Positions 52,386 through 60,450 of a stretch of 64,000 nucleotides of DNA are shown one piece after another. Under the pieces are notes generated by a model. It did not search any database. It was not told the DNA's origin and was given only the letters and a program-made list of their open reading frames with translations. Position 1 is the first letter of the stretch, and the number at the start of each line of letters is the position of its first letter. Source of the DNA: CAKZNE01 sp963976435 (GTDB lineage Bacteria > Bacteroidota > Bacteroidia > Flavobacteriales > Schleiferiaceae). The position numbers were made by a program, and so were the translations under genes. Location of the stretch: assembly GCA_963976435.1 (NCBI GenBank), contig CAXBKQ010000002.1, positions 62,001 to 126,000 of the forward strand, written 5' to 3'.

Positions 52386-53411
52386 CTATTTTTTAAACTC
52401 ACTTTCTCCCCAAGTGGCCAAAAGCTTGGCCCAGGAGTCATTTTCATTTAAACAAGGTATTAAGGTAAATTCTTCCCCTCCATGTTTTAAAAATTCTTCT
52501 CTAGCTTCTATTCCTATCTCTTCAATTGTTTCTAAACAGTCGGATACAAAAGCTGGACAAACCACCACCAATTTTTTTATACCCTTCGCAGGAAAATCAT
52601 TGATCAGCATATCCGTAAAGGGTTGCAACCAGGGATCTCTACCCAATCGACTTTGAAAACTACTACTATGTTTTTCTTGGGGAATACCTAATCTTTTTAC
52701 CACAGATTTTGTGGTTTCAAAAACTTGATGGCGATAGCAAAATTCATGTGCTGGAGAAGAGCTTGAACAGCAATCATTAGCACCTAGGCAATGCCCTTTA
52801 GTAATATCCGATTTGCGTACATGTCTTTCCGGAATTCCATGATAGCTAAACAGCAAATGATCATATTCATCTGGCAGACCACTTTTTATGGAATCCGCCA
52901 GGATGTCTAAATAATCTTCATTATCGAAGAAATGCTTTTTGACCTTAAGTTTAAGCTTGGGAAATTTTTTCTTTAAAACATCTTTAGCCTTTTCCACCAC
53001 TGTTTCGTAGCTGCTCATAGCGTAATGTGGATAGAGGGGAACTAAGAGTAATTCTTCTAAATCCGAATTCTCCTCAGCTAAGCTTTTAATCCCTGCTTCA
53101 ATGGAAGGATTACCATATCGCATAGCCATTCCCACCGGTAATTCAGAATATTCACTTACTTTTTGTTGAAGCCTTTCACTCAAAACTATTAATGGAGAGC
53201 CTTCTTCCCACCAAATACTTTTGTAGGCTTCTGCTGATTTTTTAGGGCGTGTGTTTAAAATTATTCCCTTCACCAAAAAGGCTCTTAGTAGGTAGGGTGC
53301 ATCGATTACCCTTCCATCCATTAGAAATTCGTCTAGATACTTTTTTACATCGGGTACATTTGGCGAATCTGGAGATCCTAAATTCACCAACAATACAGCT
53401 CTTTTAGCCAT
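52386..53411 (-). CDS. hemH: Ferrochelatase
   Basis: Inserts ferrous iron into protoporphyrin IX, the last step of heme synthesis. 341 aa, start MAKRAVLLVNLGSPDSPNVP at the ATG at 53411, which overlaps the end of the AraC gene by 8 bases; the longer frame from 53456 reads into that gene. Motifs: SYHGIPERH with the catalytic His, GHCLGANDCC, FQSRLGRDPWLQPFTD and VVCPAFVSDCLETIEEIG. CCSSSSPAHEFC adds Cys residues, and some ferrochelatases carry an iron-sulfur cluster, but cluster binding is not established here. The rest of the pathway is encoded divergently on the plus strand. Confidence 0.97.
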   Translation of the reverse strand: MAKRAVLLVNLGSPDSPNVPDVKKYLDEFLMDGRVIDAPYLLRAFLVKGIILNTRPKKSAEAYKSIWWEEGSPLIVLSERLQQKVSEYSELPVGMAMRYGNPSIEAGIKSLAEENSDLEELLLVPLYPHYAMSSYETVVEKAKDVLKKKFPKLKLKVKKHFFDNEDYLDILADSIKSGLPDEYDHLLFSYHGIPERHVRKSDITKGHCLGANDCCSSSSPAHEFCYRHQVFETTKSVVKRLGIPQEKHSSSFQSRLGRDPWLQPFTDMLINDFPAKGIKKLVVVCPAFVSDCLETIEEIGIEAREEFLKHGGEEFTLIPCLNENDSWAKLLATWGESEFKK

Positions 53412-54324
53412 GTTTTGATAATTTTCCTGTGAGATACTTTTTTGGAGTAAGCCCAAATTTCTTTTTAAAAGCAGCTATAAAATGGCTGGGATTTGTATAG
53501 CCAATATGGTAAGCTGCGTCATTTACTTTCATCCCTTGGCTATCCAAAAACTGTCGTGAAACATCTAGCCGATAGTCATTCAAATATTGAAAAACAGTTT
53601 TGCCATATATATTTTTAAAGCCTTCCTTTAATTTATATTCATTGAGCCCAATTTCTCTTGATAATTCTTTAAGGGTAAGAGGATTTGACATTTTTTCAAT
53701 TAATATACTCTTGGCCAAACGTATTTTTTCTACATTTTGTTCATCATTTAAGAAAGGACAATTCTCTGCATCCAAACCTTCTTCCTTATTTAAGAAAATG
53801 GCCAAGATTTCATAGGCTTTTGCCTTATCAAAAACCTCCTTCGCTGGACCGTTCATTTTATTTTGAAAAAGCTGGTTTAGACTAAGAGTAACAAGAGGTT
53901 CTACAGCTTGTTCGCTGTAAAATTTCTTATTAATATTCTCTTTGTTGATAAAAGCTATCTCCTCGCTACCTTGAACAAACAGTTTATGTAAATTCTCTAC
54001 CGTGATATATAAAAACAATAATTTAGATTTAACCTTGACCTCAATATTTAGGGGAAGAGCCATCAAGGGATTGTAAAATAATAGGCATCTGTCCTTTTTA
54101 AGGCTCAAACTATAACGACCCTCATTGAAATGAAATTCAGCACCTCCCTCCGGAGCAAAGTAGAACTGGATCAAGCTTTGGTCGATTTCCCTTTTTAGTT
54201 GAAATTGGTTTTCGCCCTCATTCACAACCTTTACCATAAAAATACCGTCACTTATTCGGGTATTTTCAACTTTACCTTTTGGGGTATTTTTTTCAGGTGA
54301 TTCAATTTCAAAATTCAATTCCAT
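53404..54324 (-). CDS. AraC-family transcriptional regulator
   Basis: A 306-aa regulator. The C-terminal two helix-turn-helix motifs are clear: LTLKELSREIGLNEYKLKEG and MKVNDAAYHIGYTNPSHFIA, with FGLTPKKYL near the end. The N-terminal 190 residues form a beta-rich sensor-like part without a recognised cupin signature. It overlaps hemH and is divergent from hemA, the usual position for a regulator of the genes on both sides. Control of heme synthesis is therefore likely, but the effector (heme, iron or another signal) is unknown. Confidence 0.9.
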   Translation of the reverse strand: MELNFEIESPEKNTPKGKVENTRISDGIFMVKVVNEGENQFQLKREIDQSLIQFYFAPEGGAEFHFNEGRYSLSLKKDRCLLFYNPLMALPLNIEVKVKSKLLFLYITVENLHKLFVQGSEEIAFINKENINKKFYSEQAVEPLVTLSLNQLFQNKMNGPAKEVFDKAKAYEILAIFLNKEEGLDAENCPFLNDEQNVEKIRLAKSILIEKMSNPLTLKELSREIGLNEYKLKEGFKNIYGKTVFQYLNDYRLDVSRQFLDSQGMKVNDAAYHIGYTNPSHFIAAFKKKFGLTPKKYLTGKLSKHG

Positions 54325-54388
54325 TTTAGATACTGCTAAATTTTTTTTTTTAATCAGGGCTAAAAACCATAAGTAACAAGAGAAGAAG

Positions 54389-54396
54389 CAAAATTA
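54389..54396 (-). promoter_or_regulatory. Candidate -7 box for araC-hemH
   Basis: Minus-strand TAATTTTG matches TAnnTTTG, 65 bases upstream of the AraC start. Confidence 0.5.
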
Positions 54397-54492
54397 AGTT
54401 AAAGGTTAATTAGAATGCCTCTAAATAAACTTAAACAAATAATCGGGTTATTAATTGTTCCTTTTGGGGTATGGGTACATTACTAATTGGGA

Positions 54493-54500
54493 TATTTTTG
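54493..54500 (+). promoter_or_regulatory. Candidate -7 box for hemA operon
   Basis: TATTTTTG matches TAnnTTTG, 15 bases before the ATG at 54515. It lies inside the longer frame from 54455 and so supports the later start. The divergent AraC box is 97 bases away. Confidence 0.55.
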
Positions 54501-54514
54501 CCCCGCATTTGATT

Positions 54515-55765
54515 ATGAAAGATTTTCAAGTAAGTACATTTTCCAATTTTTTCCTTGTGGGTATCAACCATAAGTCTGCGGATGTAGAACTAAGAGAAAA
54601 ATTTAGTCTAAATGAGCAGCAGGCTAGCCATCTTATGTACGATTATAAAATGATTGGCGGTGATGGAATGATGATTCTATCCACCTGCAACCGTACGGAA
54701 ATTTACGCATTTGGAAACTGCCCCAGGGATATCGTAGGCTTATTTTGTAAATACACTGGTAATTCTATTGATCTGTATTATCAGTACCAAAACATAAAGC
54801 AGAATAGAGAGGCAATTGAACATCTATACCGAGTTGGATCGGGCTTAGAGTCGAAAATTTTAGGTGATTTTGAAATAATTGGACAAGTAAAAAAATCCTT
54901 CACCTTCGCCAAAGAACAAGGCTTTCAAAATAGCTTTTTAGAAAGGTTGGTAAACAGTGCTATTCAAACCTCCAAGAAAGTAAAAAACCAAACGGAACTT
55001 AGCACAGGAGCCTCATCCGTAGCTTTTGCCGCAGTTCAACAATTAAAAAAATATATTCAAAAAAGGGATATTAGTCCAAAAGTTCTCTTACTTGGAACAG
55101 GTAAAATCGGGACAACAACCTGCGAAAACTTAGTGAATCAAACGGGATTAGGAGATATTACCCTGATAAACCGAACGGAAATAAAAGCAGAAAGGCTGGC
55201 GAATCGTTTTGGTGTAAAGTATAGAGATTTTAGTCAATTGCAGAATAGCCTTGATGAATCAGATATTATACTTGTTGCTACAGGTGCTGATAATCCAACT
55301 GTTATAATGGAGCATTTCACTTCCCAAAAAGAAAGGCTTATTTTGGATTTGAGTGTTCCCCGAAATGTTCATGATGACGTTCGGAGTATAGGGGGAATAA
55401 AAGTAATTGATGTAGATCAACTTTCGGAGCTCACATCGGAAAGTATCGAAAAAAGAAAAAATGAAATTCCGGCTGCAGAAGCAATAATCGAGGAGATGAC
55501 TTCTGAGTTTTATATTTGGCTAGAAAGCCGAAAGGTTGCACCAACTTTACAAGCGCTTAGAGAAAAGATGGAGGGCTGGAAGAGTAAGGAAATTCAAAAT
55601 ATATTAAAAAAGCATCCAGAATTAAATTCCCAACATGCTGAATTACTGGCCAATCAAATTCTCAATAAAATTACGGGTCAGTTTGCTAAAAAATTAAAAT
55701 CTGGATCTAATGTAAATAATGATCTGAGGACAATTCATCATATTTTTGAGATTAAAGAACCCTGA
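54515..55765 (+). CDS. hemA: Glutamyl-tRNA reductase
   Basis: First enzyme of the C5 pathway to 5-aminolevulinate: reduces glutamyl-tRNA to glutamate-1-semialdehyde with NADPH. 416 aa. Motifs: FFLVGINHKSADVELREKF, the catalytic cysteine in MILSTCNRTEIYAF, GSGLESKILGDFEIIGQVK, and the nucleotide-binding VLLLGTGKIGTTTCENL. The C-terminal dimerisation helix closes the protein. Start at 54515 rather than 54455 because of the promoter box and the family N-terminus. Heads the hemACDEFB run. Confidence 0.96.
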   Translation: MKDFQVSTFSNFFLVGINHKSADVELREKFSLNEQQASHLMYDYKMIGGDGMMILSTCNRTEIYAFGNCPRDIVGLFCKYTGNSIDLYYQYQNIKQNREAIEHLYRVGSGLESKILGDFEIIGQVKKSFTFAKEQGFQNSFLERLVNSAIQTSKKVKNQTELSTGASSVAFAAVQQLKKYIQKRDISPKVLLLGTGKIGTTTCENLVNQTGLGDITLINRTEIKAERLANRFGVKYRDFSQLQNSLDESDIILVATGADNPTVIMEHFTSQKERLILDLSVPRNVHDDVRSIGGIKVIDVDQLSELTSESIEKRKNEIPAAEAIIEEMTSEFYIWLESRKVAPTLQALREKMEGWKSKEIQNILKKHPELNSQHAELLANQILNKITGQFAKKLKSGSNVNNDLRTIHHIFEIKEP

Positions 55766-55776
55766 ACTTAGCCTTC

Positions 55777-56679
55777 ATGCGAATAGGAACCCGAGACAGT
55801 AAATTAGCCGTTTGGCAAGCCCGAAAAGTTCAATCTCTTCTGCTTACATTGGGTCATAGTTCAGAATTGGTATTTCTAAAATCTCCAGCGGATACCGACT
55901 TAAAAACTCCTTTGCATCAATTTGGTGGGACGGGAATATTTACAAAAGTTTTAGACAATGCTCTTTTGCAAGGGGAAATAGACTTAGCCGTACATTCCTT
56001 AAAAGACTACCCTACTCTTCCTCCCGATGGGATTCATATTCCTGCGGTTCTGGAAAGAGGCTCGCATGAGGATATTATAGTTTACAAAGAGAGTTTAAGT
56101 TTTCTACAAAAAAACGAAGAAGCACAAATTGCAACAGGTAGCATTCGCCGCATTGCACAATGGAAAAGTAAATTTCCAAACCACAAAATGCTGCCTTTAC
56201 GAGGGAATGTTCAAACCAGGTTAAAAAAATTAGAAGACAGTCCATGGCAAGGAGCAATTTTCGCCAAGGCTGGTTTGGAAAGAGTGGAAATTTTACCTAC
56301 AAAACATGAGGTTTTAGATTGGATGATTCCTGCACCTGCACAAGGAGTAATTGGAATTACCTGTTTAAAAAACAACACAAAGCTTAGTGAAATTTTAGAA
56401 AAATTAAATCACAACAAAACTTTTAAAGAGGCCTTTATAGAAAGAAGCTTTTTGAATAAAATTGAAGGAGGGTGTTCGGCCCCTGTAGGAGCTTTGGCTA
56501 AAATAGAAAAAGATGAGATCAAATTTAAGGCAGGGGTATTCGCTTTAAATGGTGAAAGGAAGGTTATATTTGAAGGGAAATTTCCCGTCGATTCTTGGAG
56601 AAATGCAGGCAAGGATGCTGCAATAGAAGTTTTAAATGACGGCGGAAAGGAAATAATGGAATCCATAAAAAACGGCTGA
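55777..56679 (+). CDS. hemC: Hydroxymethylbilane synthase (porphobilinogen deaminase)
   Basis: Joins four porphobilinogen units to preuroporphyrinogen. 300 aa. Starts MRIGTRDSKLAVWQARKVQS; arginines of the active site lie in ATGSIRRIAQWKSKFPN and MLPLRGNVQTRLKKLED; the dipyrromethane cofactor is attached to the Cys in EGGCSAPVGALAKI. Starts 11 bases after hemA; hemD begins one base after its stop. Confidence 0.97.
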   Translation: MRIGTRDSKLAVWQARKVQSLLLTLGHSSELVFLKSPADTDLKTPLHQFGGTGIFTKVLDNALLQGEIDLAVHSLKDYPTLPPDGIHIPAVLERGSHEDIIVYKESLSFLQKNEEAQIATGSIRRIAQWKSKFPNHKMLPLRGNVQTRLKKLEDSPWQGAIFAKAGLERVEILPTKHEVLDWMIPAPAQGVIGITCLKNNTKLSEILEKLNHNKTFKEAFIERSFLNKIEGGCSAPVGALAKIEKDEIKFKAGVFALNGERKVIFEGKFPVDSWRNAGKDAAIEVLNDGGKEIMESIKNG

Positions 56680-56680
56680 T

Positions 56681-57394
56681 TTGAATACAAATCCAACAAT
56701 TTTTTCCTCTAAAATTTTACCAAAAGACTTGAGCTCTAGGCTTCACAATGCAGGGTTTACCTTTAGTGAAAAGGACTTTATTAATGTAAATCTAGATTTT
56801 GAAGAAGAAAGTTTTGCCAAAAGAATCAACAATCCAGATGCTCAAGCAAGGATATTTACCAGCAAAAATGCCGTGTTTAGCCTACAAATGCTTTTAAAGG
56901 CTAGAAAGATAGATCTCCAAAGCAAAAAGAATTTTACCGTTGGACTAAAAGCCACGGAAATGCTGGATGAAATTGGAATTAAAACAAATGCCAAAGCTGG
57001 AAATGCCATCAGCCTTGCCCAAATTATTGCCAGAAACAAAGATGTGAAATCAGTAGATTTTTTCTGTGGAAATAAATCACTCGACGATTTACCAGAATAC
57101 CTAGAAAGTAAGGGTATTGAAGTACATAAAGAAATCGTTTATAAAACTGAACTGGTTCACCATATAGTGGAAACTGAAGCCTTTAACGGTGTAATTTTCC
57201 TCTCCCCAACCGCTGTTTACAGCTTTTTTAAAAAAAATAAATTAAAACCCAATGTTCCTGCATTCTGCATAGGAGCCACTACCTCAGAGGCCGTTCATTT
57301 TCGATGTGATAACCAAAGAATTATTGCGAATGAACCGTCTATTGAATCTGTGGTAGATAAGGTTATTGAACATTTTACAAATGAGCCAAATTAA
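56681..57394 (+). CDS. hemD: Uroporphyrinogen-III synthase
   Basis: Closes and inverts ring D to give uroporphyrinogen III. 237 aa, a weakly conserved family. Visible: IFTSKNAVFSLQMLL, FTVGLKATEMLDEIGIK and GVIFLSPTAVYSFFKKN with AFCIGATTSEAVH near the end, the usual SPTAV and IGxTT blocks. Position between hemC and hemE confirms the call. No ATG is available near the start, so it probably begins at the TTG at 56681, one base after the hemC stop. Its end overlaps hemE by 14 bases. Confidence 0.9.
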   Translation: MNTNPTIFSSKILPKDLSSRLHNAGFTFSEKDFINVNLDFEEESFAKRINNPDAQARIFTSKNAVFSLQMLLKARKIDLQSKKNFTVGLKATEMLDEIGIKTNAKAGNAISLAQIIARNKDVKSVDFFCGNKSLDDLPEYLESKGIEVHKEIVYKTELVHHIVETEAFNGVIFLSPTAVYSFFKKNKLKPNVPAFCIGATTSEAVHFRCDNQRIIANEPSIESVVDKVIEHFTNEPN

Positions 57395-58409
57395 AAACGA
57401 CCTCCTATTAAGAGCTTTAAGAGGTGAAAAAGTAGAACGTCCTCCTGTTTGGATGATGAGACAAGCAGGTAGATTTCTTCCAGACTTCAGAAAATTACGG
57501 GAAAAACACAGCTTTTTTGAAAGATGTGAAACTCCCGAATTAGCCACAGAAATCACCATAATGCCTGTAAACCAGGTAGGAGTAGATGCGGCAATAATTT
57601 TTTCGGATATCCTTGTCATCCCTCAAGCCCTAGATGTTGAAGTTCAGATGATCCCTGGAACAGGACCAGTAATTCCAAATCCGATTCGATCAATGGAACA
57701 AGTGCAGGCCATTCCGGATATTGATGTTAAGGATAGGTTGAGCTATGTTTATCAAGCACTACAAATGACCAAAAAAGCCTTGAACAATGAAGTGCCTTTA
57801 ATTGGTTTCGCCGGCTCTCCCTGGACAGTTTTCTGCTATATGGTGGAAGGAAGGGGAAGTAAAACTTTTGATCAGGCAAAAGCCTTTTGTTATACTCAGC
57901 CCGAAGCCGCTCATTTGTTATTAAAAAAAATAACCAATGCCACCATTGCCTACCTTAAAGAAAAAGCAGCAAATGGAGCTGATGTCTTACAAATATTTGA
58001 CTCCTGGGGAGGATTACTTTCCCCACAGGACTATGAATTGTTTTCCCTAAAATACATCCGTAGAATTGTGAATGAAGTTCATAGTCATGCTCCAGTAATC
58101 GCCTTTGCAAAAGGCTGCTGGCATGCCCTTGAAGAAATGTCTCAAATGCCGGTAAGCGCTTTAGGAGTCGATTGGACCATAAGTCCACATTTGGCAAGAG
58201 AATTCACCAACTATAAGGTTACATTACAAGGAAATTTTGATCCTGCCCGCTTATTGTCCCCAATACCGGAAATTGAAAGATTGGCCAAGCAGATGGTAGA
58301 TGATTTTGGAAGCTTTAAATACATCGCCAATTTAGGCCATGGTATCCTTCCCAATATCCCTGTTGATCATGCTAAAGCATTTATAAATGCTATTAAGAAT
58401 TATAGCTAA
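57381..58409 (+). CDS. hemE: Uroporphyrinogen decarboxylase
   Basis: Removes the four acetate carboxyls of uroporphyrinogen III to give coproporphyrinogen III. 342 aa. Signatures: VERPPVWMMRQAGRFLPDFR (substrate arginine loop), IGFAGSPWTVFCYMVEG, LQIFDSWGGLLSP and LQGNFDPARLLSP; GHGILPNIPVDHAKAF near the end. The longer frame from 57366 starts at a TTG; the ATG at 57381 gives MSQIKNDLLLRALRG, the normal family start. Confidence 0.97.
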   Translation: MSQIKNDLLLRALRGEKVERPPVWMMRQAGRFLPDFRKLREKHSFFERCETPELATEITIMPVNQVGVDAAIIFSDILVIPQALDVEVQMIPGTGPVIPNPIRSMEQVQAIPDIDVKDRLSYVYQALQMTKKALNNEVPLIGFAGSPWTVFCYMVEGRGSKTFDQAKAFCYTQPEAAHLLLKKITNATIAYLKEKAANGADVLQIFDSWGGLLSPQDYELFSLKYIRRIVNEVHSHAPVIAFAKGCWHALEEMSQMPVSALGVDWTISPHLAREFTNYKVTLQGNFDPARLLSPIPEIERLAKQMVDDFGSFKYIANLGHGILPNIPVDHAKAFINAIKNYS

Positions 58410-59312
58410 ATGAAGGAGATTTTTACCCGTTTTATTCAAGACCTACAAAACGATATTTGCCAAGCAGTAGAAAATCTTGATGGCAAAGCTTCTTTTGTGG
58501 AAGATAAATGGGAAAGACCTGGTGGTGGAGGTGGAAGAACTCGTGTTATAAATGGAGGAAATGTTTTTGAAAAAGGTGGAGTAAATATTTCTACTGTTCA
58601 TGGTGAAATGCCTGAAGCATTACAAAAAAACATGAAAACAAAAGGTAGCCACTTTTTCGCTTGTGGATTGTCCCTAGTGCTTCACCCCGAAAATCCTTTT
58701 GTCCCAACGGTTCATGCGAATTACCGATATTTTGAGATGTATGATGACAATCTTCAAAAAATAGATTGTTGGTTCGGTGGTGGATCGGATCTTACTCCTT
58801 ATTACCTTTTTGAGGAAGATGCTGAGCATTTTCATAAATCACAAAAGAAAGTGGCCGATAGTTATGGCGAGGATCTTTATCCAAAATTCAAAAAACAATG
58901 TGATGATTATTTCCGAAATCACCACAGAAATGAAGCCAGAGGAGTTGGTGGAACCTTTTACGATTACCTTAAGGAGGATGGAAAAAGAAGCGCCGAAGAT
59001 TGGATGAAATTTAATATGGATATGGGAAAAGCATTTATCCCTTCCTATATCCCAATTGCAGAAAAAAGAAAAAACCTCCCTTGGACGGAAGAAAATAGAT
59101 ATTGGCAAGAAATCCGAAGAGGAAGATATGTTGAGTTTAATTTAGTTCATGACAGAGGAACCTTGTTTGGTTTAAAAACCAATGGAAGAATAGAAAGCAT
59201 ATTGATGAGCCTTCCGCCAAGAGTGAGATGGGACTATAACCATCAAGCTGAAGAAAAAACGGAAGAAGCCAAACTGTTGAAAGTATTAGTAGAACCTAAA
59301 GAGTGGATCTAA
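58410..59312 (+). CDS. hemF: Oxygen-dependent coproporphyrinogen III oxidase
   Basis: Aerobic oxidative decarboxylation of coproporphyrinogen III to protoporphyrinogen IX. 300 aa. Family blocks: FVEDKWERPGGGGGRTRVIN, FFACGLSLVLHPENPFVPTV, DCWFGGGSDLTPYYLFEEDA, RGVGGTFYDYL and GTLFGLKTNGRIESILMSLP. The use of HemF rather than the radical HemN form implies oxygen is normally available. Begins directly after the hemE stop. Confidence 0.97.
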   Translation: MKEIFTRFIQDLQNDICQAVENLDGKASFVEDKWERPGGGGGRTRVINGGNVFEKGGVNISTVHGEMPEALQKNMKTKGSHFFACGLSLVLHPENPFVPTVHANYRYFEMYDDNLQKIDCWFGGGSDLTPYYLFEEDAEHFHKSQKKVADSYGEDLYPKFKKQCDDYFRNHHRNEARGVGGTFYDYLKEDGKRSAEDWMKFNMDMGKAFIPSYIPIAEKRKNLPWTEENRYWQEIRRGRYVEFNLVHDRGTLFGLKTNGRIESILMSLPPRVRWDYNHQAEEKTEEAKLLKVLVEPKEWI

Positions 59313-60289
59313 TGAATATAAGACCAAGAAGATTAAGGGTAAACAAGGCCATAAGAGAAATGGCTACAGAAACCCGCCTTCACCCTTCCAACTTTATTGC
59401 CCCGCTTTTTTTAATTGAAGGAGAAAATCGCAAAGAGGAAATTCCTTCAATGCCAAATTATTTTAGATATAGTTTGGATCTATTGCAAAAGGAAGTCATT
59501 GAATTATGGGAAATGGGCGTTTGTTCCGTTTTACTTTTTGCCAAGGTAGAAGATGAATTAAAAGACAATGAAGGCAAAGAGGCAGTAAATCCAAATGGCC
59601 TTATGCAAAGAGGGATAAGAGCTATAAAAGAGGCTTGTCCTGAAATTTGTTTAATGACCGATATTGCACTCGACCCTTATTCGAGCTTTGGTCATGACGG
59701 TATTGTTTACCATGATGAGATATTAAATGACGAAACAGTAGAAGTGCTTACAGAAATGGCCATTAGCCATGCTCAAGCTGGAGCGGATATGCTCGCTCCA
59801 AGTGATATGATGGATGGACGTATTGGCGCCATCCGAATAGCCTTGGACACCGCTGGGTTTATAAATACCGGTATTATGGCTTATAGTGCCAAATATGCCT
59901 CCTGTTTTTATGGTCCATTCCGACAAGCTTTAGATTCCCAGCCTGGGTTTGGAGATAAAAAAACCTATCAGATGAATCCCGCAAATTCTATTGAAGGAGT
60001 AAAGGAAGCCCAACTTGACATTCAGGAAGGAGCGGATATTTTAATGGTAAAACCCGCCCTTTCTTATTTGGATATAATCCAAAATATTAAAGAAAATTCT
60101 CCGGTGCCAGTAGCAGCTTATCATGTTAGTGGAGAATACTCCATGATTAAAGCAGCCGCAGAAAAGGGCTGGCTTAATGAAAAAGAGGCTATGCTAGAAG
60201 TTTTAACTTCCATAAAAAGAGCAGGAGCGGATTTAATAGCCACTTATTTTGTAAAAGATATTGTCAACCATTTAAAGTCTGATAAGTAA
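59312..60289 (+). CDS. hemB: Delta-aminolevulinic acid dehydratase (porphobilinogen synthase)
   Basis: Condenses two 5-aminolevulinate molecules to porphobilinogen. 325 aa. Schiff-base lysines lie in MAYSAKYASCFYGPFRQALD and ILMVKPALSYLDII; metal/active-site region MTDIALDPYSSFGHDGIV (the Cys cluster of zinc-type enzymes is replaced, suggesting a magnesium-type enzyme), and DMLAPSDMMDGRIGAIR. ATG at 59312 shares a base with the hemF stop (TAATG); the longer form from GTG 59303 is less likely. Confidence 0.96.
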   Translation: MNIRPRRLRVNKAIREMATETRLHPSNFIAPLFLIEGENRKEEIPSMPNYFRYSLDLLQKEVIELWEMGVCSVLLFAKVEDELKDNEGKEAVNPNGLMQRGIRAIKEACPEICLMTDIALDPYSSFGHDGIVYHDEILNDETVEVLTEMAISHAQAGADMLAPSDMMDGRIGAIRIALDTAGFINTGIMAYSAKYASCFYGPFRQALDSQPGFGDKKTYQMNPANSIEGVKEAQLDIQEGADILMVKPALSYLDIIQNIKENSPVPVAAYHVSGEYSMIKAAAEKGWLNEKEAMLEVLTSIKRAGADLIATYFVKDIVNHLKSDK

Positions 60290-60296
60290 AATTTTT

Positions 60297-60333
60297 AGTG
60301 TAGCATCAATGTTTTCTAAAACCGCTTTACACT
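60297..60333. repeat. Inverted repeat between hemB and hemL
   Basis: AGTGTAGC (60297-60304) is nearly complementary to GCTTTACACT (60324-60333) with a two-base bulge, over a 19-base loop. No T-run follows. It could be a regulatory hairpin or an operator; no strong case for either. Confidence 0.35.
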
Positions 60334-60450
60334 GAAATTAATTTATCGATCCATATAAAGGAGCAATGCCAAATCCATCGACTCAAGGGATTAGTTTAAT
60401 GGTAATTCATGGCTTCCTTTTATTATTGTAAACGAATTTATACTCCAATT

